Source of the DNA: Membranipora membranacea
Lineage: Eukaryota; Bryozoa; Gymnolaemata; Cheilostomatida; Membraniporidae
Length of the DNA: 64,000 nt
Direction of reading: 5' to 3'
Assembly: GCA_914767715.1 (NCBI GenBank)
Contig: OU612067.1
Span: forward strand, 24,462,162-24,526,161
The notes beneath the pieces are model-generated. The model worked only from the letters and a program-made list of their open reading frames with translations, searched no databases and had not been told where the DNA came from. Position 1 is the stretch's first letter; each line of letters begins with the position of its first letter. Made by a program: the position numbers and the translations under genes. Positions 56,933 to 64,000 of the stretch are shown one piece after another.

Positions 56933-57640
56933 GTGTTGAATGACTCGCTTTCATGGCAGGATCATCTAGAGTATGTATATAAAAAGGTACAACGGAATGT
57001 TTACCTACTTCAAAATTTGAGATACTTCTTGGATATAGCAAGTGCCCGCACATTTTACTTCCAGTTTATCTATTGTCACCTTATATATGGTATCCATATC
57101 ATTGGCAACTTGTCCTGCAATAATGCCCTCAATAGATTATTTTTGTTGCAAAAACGGGCTTTACGCATTATCGCCAATGTGCATTACATCCCATATTATC
57201 TCATTTCAACCGAATCCATTACACAATCATTACAACTCCTACCTCTTCCTAAGCTTGTTTGTTATTTCACTTCACTTTTTGCGCATAAGATAAACAATTT
57301 TTTAACACCTCCATTTATATATAGAGGATTTAAAAACACTACCAAGTTCAATTTTCGTGATAAACATTTACTTTTATATCATACAGACAATCTAAGATAC
57401 AAAGTTTCTGCTACATACAATTCTTTACCGTTACATTTGAGATCTAAAGAGAAGTTCAGTTCATTCAAAACTTTACTTTTCAACCATATATTATCGACTT
57501 GACCAACATCATTGATGATATTATTTCCCTTCTGTTTCTCTTTTTTGTTATAAAAAAAAATTGTTTTCTGGCACTGAGTGCAAAACATTTCGAATGAGAT
57601 GACTTTTGATGCCAATAAAAAGTATATATATATAGGGAGA
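56930..57640 (+). mobile_element. 3' end of a 5'-truncated LINE
   Basis: One open frame of 189 codons (56933-57502) encodes the C-terminal part of a non-LTR reverse transcriptase, after the catalytic palm. It reads LNDSLSWQDHLEYVYKKVQR, then LIYGIHIIGN (matching the LLYGIEFWG-type motif), LLQKRALRIIANVHY and FFNNLPxxLR-type text (TYNSLPLHLRSKEKFSSFKT). A 3' UTR follows, with TGGCACTGAGTGCAAAACAT, AATAAA and a TA microsatellite. Because the frame is uninterrupted, this copy is younger than the other LINEs here. It has no RT active site. Confidence 0.8.
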
Positions 57641-57644
57641 CGCC

Positions 57645-59275
57645 AAAACTTACCCGAAACATTCCTCCAAAATGTGAAACTCGATACCTAATTTTGCAAC
57701 AATAATATAAACAAAAAATGAAATGATCTAGGTACAGAAAATTGAATTGATAACTCTCCCGCCCAACGGAGAAGGTGAGGGAATAACTACAGAAAAAGAA
57801 ACTTAATACGGGTATATACATATATTATACTATACTACTCCAAGAGAATGGAATAGAAGAGAGGAAGAGTTGAGTTGATTGACAAAATCCAATCTCACAA
57901 GTTTCAATTGAGCACTGACTTTTGAAAGCAATTAAGATATCTCATGACAATGCGGAACTGGTTGCATAATTCAACTCCCTATGGAAGAATAAAACCTCAT
58001 TAGGGCCAGCTAATTTGTTTTCTTTTAATTAACGCCTTGGATGGGAGATACATGCTATTATATCCCATCAGCCTCTAGAGATTCTGTTTTGTACCTGTTT
58101 TGTTTGTACGTAAGTACCGCTGCGTACCGAGCTGAGATGGTTCTATATTTACTTAAACCAATTTTTGACTGTATTATCAATGTATCAACATTTTTTCAAA
58201 CTCAATACTATGATCCTAGTGTAAAGCCATGCTATTTAATGCACAGATCGGCAAAAGGTAAAAATAGTTGAGTTAAAATTTTATGCTCCGAAAATCAGAT
58301 TCTAGAGTGAGAATTACGCCCCTGTCTGCTTCTGGTAAGTTTAATAAATTTAAATATCTTTGTTTATTAATGCTGAGAAGAGTTATGGGGCTCAAACCTG
58401 GTTATTCTGACCTAATTCTATCAAGGCCAGCCTAAGGACAAATTTAGTATTTAAGGTCATTGAGTAAATCCGGGTAGTAATCCAATTGTTTTCTAAACAT
58501 ATGGACGCTTGATATAGAACTGGGCTTATCCCTAAAAACTTTTTTTTAAATTAAAACAGAAAGGCTCTCCAAGTTGAAAAGACAAATCAATCACATTGAA
58601 TTTAATTCATTCTTTGTGTCTTTAGTACAAATCAATGAAAGACCTTTTACTCGAATGAAGTTATTTTACTATTCAGATCAAATTATACACTGCTTTGAAT
58701 TAAAACCATAGTCTGGGGCATTACTGGTCATTGTGCTGTTAGTAGCCATGCTTCTCATAAATGATTGTTTTAGTGCTGCTATATTGTTTCAAGTTTTATG
58801 AAAGGCCACTTCGGTGTCTGAGTGTTAAATAAAAGAAATACTCTAGTGGGATATTGAGTTTTATGCTGAAACAAGCCTATATATTTCAACAAAAAGAAAG
58901 TGGTAACTCAATCCGTCATTGTAGAAGGCTGAGCAAGCTAGGGCAATTATTGACAGTAGCTCCGTCTTTCTTTGAGTGGTTAACAGATATTAAGTTTAAA
59001 AGTTTTATCGATATATTTTCAAAAAGAAATCAAAGTAGGTGAGTTTTAACATTATATCATCATAAGGATAAATAACATGTTTGCTCAATTAAAATCAAAA
59101 CCTGGCAACTTGGTATGAACAAGCACTTGAGACGGTTGTCAACCATCATTAGAGTCATGCTTTGATTTGTGTGTTTAAACTGTTAATATCAATAATTGTG
59201 ACATTTTATTGCCATAACTGCCTGGGAGCATATTGGACCAGCTGGGCATGTCATAATGATTATTACTGTTTTCTC
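57645..59275. other. No gene recognised; likely 5' region of the ankyrin gene
   Basis: The only signal I trust is the polypyrimidine-AG (TTACTGTTTTCTCAG) ending near 59277, a good 3' splice site just before the ankyrin coding exon. An upstream noncoding exon is expected but cannot be placed. Confidence 0.45.
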
Positions 59276-59323
59276 AGGTTGGATATTAAACACTGTGTCA
59301 GCAGCAGATTTTCCTCAAACATC

Positions 59324-60478
59324 ATGAAACCTGACGCGATGGATCGTCGTATTTCAGCAACATTGGAGAACAAGCATCTGATTCATAATGCGATAAATAG
59401 AGGGTACTTCCAACAAGTTCGTTTTCACATTGATAAGGGTTGTGATGTGAACTCAAGAGATCAACAAGGTAGAACTCCTCTTATCCTCTGCGCTTACGTA
59501 AATGATGGTAAATGGTCAGTTGGACTCGCTAGATTGCTCATTGAGAACGGCTCTCGTATATCCAAATGTGACAGAGATGGATACAATGCCTTACATCACG
59601 CCTGTATCAATCAGAAGCCGGATCTGGTAGATGTATACTTGTCTGCTCTTGATTGTGACGTACATTCAAAGTGTAAGAAAGGCAACACATCACTTCACTA
59701 TGCTGCCTCGCTGGGAAACGCTTCAATCGTCAGCTCACTGGCAGAATTGCTACGCCGCTACAAAATAACCTTAGATCCTAAAAATAAGAAGGGATGTACA
59801 CCATTACATCAGGCTTTTAAAGCAAACCAGATAGACTGCGGAGACCTTTTAGAGGGATATGGCGCTGACAATTCGCTAACAGATAACGACAATAAGACTG
59901 GTGTGATGCTGCGTCAGGAATCAATAGAGAGACTTGATTTGATATCGAGTCTAAGTCAGGAGCGGAAAGCCTTGAAGACAGTCCGTGAGCTCAAACATCA
60001 GGCTGAGAGAGAACGACCGAAAACTAACCCCATAGCAATACAAAAAGCTAGAGATAACGACCTTAGGAATGACCCTGAATATGTTTTCAAGATTTCGGCT
60101 GTGAACTACTTCCAACGTAAAAACCCTAATGCTACCCGTCCAAGAACAGCACCTGAAAAGCGTGACAAATCCAAACCAGGATGGCAGGATGACATACTAC
60201 AGCTCTGGTCTCAATATGAGTCACAGTGCAGTCGTTCATTCAGAAAACCGGCGATACCACCGACAGATATACAGCTGTCGTTTTATAGTGGGAGAAACAG
60301 TGTGGTTAGTAGAAGAGGGTCACCAACGTTTACGAGACGAAGTTCTCGAGCGAGTGTCACTACCATCAAAGAGACAGCTGGTAGGAGGCCATCAAACGGC
60401 AAAAAGCAAGGAGGTGGAATGCCGCCTCTACTTCGAACCCAGAGTAGGGCCTCATTCACTAACTCTGCAGCTTCATAA
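59324..60478 (+). CDS. Ankyrin-repeat protein with basic Ser/Arg-rich tail
   Basis: The preferred start is the ATG at 59324 (MKPDAMDRR), giving 384 residues in one exon. An ATG 54 codons upstream is in frame, but that segment contains a strong splice acceptor just before 59280 and reads like intron. Residues about 17-190 form five ankyrin repeats (NKHLIHNAINRGYFQQVRFH; QGRTPLILCAYVND; DGYNALHHACINQKPDLVDV; KGNTSLHYAASLGN; KGCTPLHQAFKANQIDCGDL). A charged, possibly helical segment follows (about 205-245, RKALKTVRELKHQAERERPK). The last ~75 residues are rich in Ser, Arg and Gly (RRGSPTFTRRSSRASVTT). No membrane span, SOCS box or enzyme domain is seen. The family role is protein-protein scaffolding, and the partner is unknown. 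The first repeats faintly recall ANKRD34-type proteins. Confidence 0.88.
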   Translation: MKPDAMDRRISATLENKHLIHNAINRGYFQQVRFHIDKGCDVNSRDQQGRTPLILCAYVNDGKWSVGLARLLIENGSRISKCDRDGYNALHHACINQKPDLVDVYLSALDCDVHSKCKKGNTSLHYAASLGNASIVSSLAELLRRYKITLDPKNKKGCTPLHQAFKANQIDCGDLLEGYGADNSLTDNDNKTGVMLRQESIERLDLISSLSQERKALKTVRELKHQAERERPKTNPIAIQKARDNDLRNDPEYVFKISAVNYFQRKNPNATRPRTAPEKRDKSKPGWQDDILQLWSQYESQCSRSFRKPAIPPTDIQLSFYSGRNSVVSRRGSPTFTRRSSRASVTTIKETAGRRPSNGKKQGGGMPPLLRTQSRASFTNSAAS

Positions 60479-60479
60479 A

Positions 60480-63055
60480 CTGTACAGCTATTCACCGTCT
60501 CAATAATTCTGCTATCTGACCAAACAGACGGTCAAACAAAGTGACTTGTCAGAAAAAATATCAAAGCTATAATTACTAATATTTTATTTTATTCTATTCT
60601 ATAAAACTATGAATAATTTTATTTTTACATCCTGCATTATTGCATCTTGCTTTTTGGAGTGCCAACAGCTAACACCTTACTTTTGTTTGCTAATATCTTA
60701 CCATGAATTGCTCAATTGTTTACAGGGTTCCTAACAGTGTAGTCTACCAATATTTTATTATAATTTCTTGCATTACAAACACATACAAAAAATGCGTTCT
60801 ATAACAATTAATATTTCAAAAAATGTTTTTTCCATAGTTAACCCTATAGCCTAATGTTCAAGACAATCATCTTATTTCAATATATTGGGCTTGTGTCGAA
60901 GATAGGCACTAGTCAAAGTGTCATGCCATCATTCATCTGAATTTTTTTAATGCAAACCTTGATTAATTTGTGCGAGGAGTGAGCGTAATAATTTATACTA
61001 TTTACACCACTTGACCTTATATTTCAAATATTTCTTTTTTGCCTTCTAGGCTGGCTCAGGTCATATTGGGAATGGATGCCAGATGAATGACATATCTAAT
61101 TACACAATTTTTCAAATTCTAATCTCAGATAAAATCTTATGAAAGTGAACAAAGTCAGGATAAATCAAATTTGCTGCGTTTGTAGGTTGTCTTTTATGCT
61201 GGATAATATTGCTATAATTCAATTAAAAGTTCAATACCCTATCTCCATGAATTCATTGATTTTTCTGTTGACATTACATGGCTGCTGCCTTGAGGACCTA
61301 CTTGTAAAGAGAGTATATATATCAGATCATTATCTCACATTGATTATTCATTTAAATTTTGATTGACAGATTTATTTCCCTCTGCTGTCAATGGGTGTAA
61401 TATTGAGTGGTATTTGAGCACATCAGAGAGTAAGGATATATCCTTACTCTGTGACCATATTATATTGTGCCATAAGCCAGTCGGATATCTTTCCAACTTC
61501 ATTGATAAGGTTAGACCTCGATGACCTTAAAATTAAATCTGATACAAAACTTGAACTAGAAAGATGCCACAGTGTTTGTCCTGTGCAGGATCTCTTGTTG
61601 CTGAACAATAATTCCAATCGATGTAAGGAGCGATTATCAAAATGGTATCAAGGGTAATGCCTGCAAAATATGGAGCAAAATATGCCAAGCCCAACAAAGC
61701 TTTGATTAAAATGGGACTGTGAGCGTACAATTGTTTTAGCAAACAACTCTGTGAAGCCATTATTTGTTGAGAATAATCAAGTGAAAGTAATAGCAGTGGC
61801 AGCATATTGCAACAAATTGTAATTATGTTGCTTTTATGAGATTATTTTGACTCACAGCTAATTTGTCTCAAATCATGTATGCAAACAAGCTACCTGTGTT
61901 CTAATAGTTACTTAACCTGAAAATAAATAGCAACCTTGCCCATTTGCCGCTTTGAATGGGGCTGAAACAACAACTACTCATATACAATATATCATTTTCT
62001 TTGATCTGATAACAGTTATAAACATCTAGTCCTGTTCGCCCACAATGGATAGCTCAAGCATTATGGTGCTTCTGAATTTTCAGATTTTAAAAACATTGAC
62101 CTTGTCTGAATTGTAAATATTGATTGACGTAGGACCCTGAGAACTAGAACCCATCATACCAGCAAAGTTGATTGATCTAGCCTCTTGCTGATTTTGGTAA
62201 ATTATCGGTTAGACTTGCTGCTGCTCTAGTCTTTGTTTTACCTGATTCAGGCAGAATAAATATTCAGCTTCTTTGATTCAAAGCTATCAGAGATACAGAG
62301 ACACCCCTTTCCTTTCCTACACTTCGCCGAACAATTTCTTCTTTGAGTGCGATATTTCATCCATTCTCATTGATGAGCGGGCTAATCAATGGGAGAAGGA
62401 GTTCATTGAACAAGCTAACTGGTTTCTTCACCAGGGATATACCCACCCTCCCTGATGGAATGGGGCCCGGGAGTTTGGGACAAGATTAATAAGTTGTCCT
62501 TCTTCGTGAAAAGAGAACACAACTTCATACACATTTGATGTAGTGCCAAAATACAACTGATGTTACTGAGCTGCGTAGACTTCTATCAAGTGGTAATTCA
62601 ACCATTATGTAGGCTGATTATTGAAGTCTGACTCTAACTTTCAGACATTATTTCATGAAAGAGAAAGACTTGGCGAGATCTTGAAATAGTCTAGTTTTTA
62701 TTACAAAAATATTATTCCTGCAGTAAGCATCAGCTACACTCTTGATACAAAAGTATCTCAGTGTATGGTATGGTATTGCACATTATATAATACTGTGAGT
62801 AAAATTGTATATCAACAGGCTAATGTAGTCACAGTTACTTAGAGGTAACGATATGCACACCATTGAGACATTGATCTGACTCCCTGATAAATATTCCTTG
62901 AGATGAGGTTAAATAAAAATTCTGTGACGTTTGCATATTCCAGAACAAATGGCAGTCATAAAATGCTCCGAGATCAAGTTTGATCTAATTTTCATTGTGG
63001 ATCGCTCCAATTCTACTGGTATGTAGCCGGAGGCTCAGCAAAGAGCGATTCCAAA
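60480..63055. other. Intergenic; 3' UTR of the ankyrin gene and no other confirmed gene
   Basis: No domain was recognised. One plus-strand frame at 62273-62455 (NNFFFECDISSILIDERANQ, then WEKEFIEQANWFLHQGY) looks protein-like in composition but is only 60 codons long, without an obvious partner exon. Confidence 0.45.
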
Positions 63056-63060
63056 ACGAT

Positions 63061-63952
63061 TTACCAGTCGAATGATTTACCTATCTTGCTAAAGAATATC
63101 TTATTCCTTGGAGCAAAGAAGTCATATAGTTTTTGTTTCGTGTCTGGTTTCATGACTGGATGTTCTCTTCCTTTATTTTTATTCAAGCACTCCACCGGTC
63201 CTGAGGGCTTTCGTTTGAGACAGAAGAAACCTTTCTTTTTATCGTATATAAAATTATCTATTAAAAAAAGAAATATAAACAAATTATAATACATGAAGTT
63301 TGGAATGCCAGGTAATTCTTACGACACTGCATGGCTTATTTCACCTCTAAAAGTCTTCATGCAATCCGTAGTAAGGGCAAATCAGTGAATAGGCTCCAAT
63401 TCAAGCTCAGAAAACTGTCTATCAGTACAATGAATACCCTGGAACTTCCCAAAATACTTCACTTCTTCTTTCACCTTTTCAATCCTGCCATGTTGACACT
63501 GCATTTCTCCGCACATAAAAAAACTGCTGCTGACTTATAATCTAAATCCTGAACAAGTCATGTACTGATCGAAATTGCCCTGGAGGTAAGTTAGCTTATC
63601 ACCACATTACATGGCCCCTAGACTAAGTGCTTAGGCGGTTGAAGAGGAGTTTCTGGCATTACATTATCAAACATTCATTGCGTAATGCCACTAACTAGCA
63701 TTGCGGCCATCTAAGTACTTAGACTATATGCCCCCTCCCCTAACACCCCTTGGTACGGGGTACGAGTTAAATGCCCGTTGCGAACGATCATCAAGTTTAG
63801 TTACCCAGTACTCACCTTCTCCCAATTCCCGTTCAATACCGAGGAAATCTTGTAACTCCTCCATCACTTGATGTGGAGCGGTAACCAACCGCTTACCATC
63901 TATAACCTTCAACTGCGATAGGTCAAACACCTCCAGCCAGTTATCTATGAAT
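63061..63952 (-). CDS. Heparan-sulfate-type sulfotransferase, last two exons (partial)
   Basis: The penultimate exon is 63816-63952 and the last 63061-63257, joined in phase 1. The encoded end of the protein starts FIDNWLEVFDLSQLKVIDGK, continues LVTAPHQVMEELQDFLGIER, and after the junction reads DNFIYDKKKGFFCLKRKPSG, then CLNKNKGREHP and DFFAPRNKIFFSKIGKSFDW before TAA. This matches the C-terminal third of Golgi heparan sulfate sulfotransferases of the HS3ST/NDST type (W..xFxxxQxxxVdGexLxxdP....xxxxFLG; KGFYCL; CL..KGR.HP; FF.P.N..F). The two cysteines correspond to the conserved disulfide near the PAPS site. The upstream exons, including the 5'-PSB P-loop, lie beyond the window end. The ending FDW favours HS3ST over NDST. 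An open frame through the donor at 63815 is intron read-through. Confidence 0.88.
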
Positions 63953-64000
63953 CTAAAATCACAGCGCTATGTTTCAGATTTTGTCTCCATGGTCATTTAG

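Noticed and set aside
59162-59323. Extended N-terminus of the ankyrin protein (54 extra codons with a hydrophobic start resembling a signal peptide)
   Set aside because: A strong polypyrimidine-AG lies within it and the residues after it continue to MKPDAMDRR. The hydrophobic stretch is best read as intron sequence.
63724-63815. Continuation of the sulfotransferase frame past 63816 (EYWVTKLDDRSQRAF...)
   Set aside because: It begins exactly at a GTGAGT donor, and the next exon at 63257 continues the family sequence in phase (E-D-N-F-I-Y), so this is intron read-through.
1-64000. CRISPR array, operon or prokaryotic defence system
   Set aside because: Spliced genes, SINE/LINE content and animal protein families show a eukaryotic nuclear genome. 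The tandem repeats have no regular unique spacers.

Overview
This is a 64 kb window of an invertebrate animal genome. The evidence is spliced genes with GT-AG introns, a metazoan beta-adaptin, secreted C-type lectins, an ankyrin-repeat protein and a heparan-sulfate-type sulfotransferase, plus LINE, SINE, MITE and MULE repeats throughout. I cannot name the species. A single beta chain similar to both AP-1 and AP-2 beta, the AT-rich DNA and the repeat content fit a marine invertebrate such as a sponge, cnidarian or lophotrochozoan.

Layout. 1-4.3 kb holds a 282-bp tandem repeat, an intact tRNA-Arg(ACG) gene and a decayed duplicate of it. 4.4-5.7 kb holds an intact three-exon C-type lectin gene (lectin A, minus strand). 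6.5-8.7 kb is a 5'-truncated, broken LINE. 9.68-16.26 kb is one transposon: a decayed MULE transposase with FLYWCH-like zinc-finger remnants, between long inverted arrays of short tandem repeats, with a perfect 9-bp target-site duplication (GTGATATAC) outside both ends. 18.5-36.1 kb is a tandemly duplicated C-type lectin region on the minus strand. Lectin B is a pseudogene (lost ATG, in-frame stop, no third exon). Lectin C is intact. Lectin D is a pseudogene with a LINE inserted in exon 2. Between B and C lies a 3.2-kb structure with long inverted arms around another dead LINE.

36.2-39.5 kb is gene-poor repeat DNA. 39.5-55.5 kb is a complete 20-exon beta-adaptin gene (956 residues, minus strand) whose introns hold several MITEs and SINEs. 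56.9-57.6 kb is another truncated LINE. 59.3-60.5 kb is a five-ankyrin-repeat protein encoded in one coding exon (plus strand). 63.06-63.95 kb holds the last two exons of a sulfotransferase that continues beyond the window.

The host genes are not an operon or a pathway. Beta-adaptin is housekeeping clathrin-coat machinery, the lectins are a young, turning-over family of secreted proteins, and the sulfotransferase acts in the Golgi on glycosaminoglycans. The most unusual object is the foldback-like MULE. Exon boundaries were read by hand from reading frame, splice consensus and known family sequences, and no search was run.
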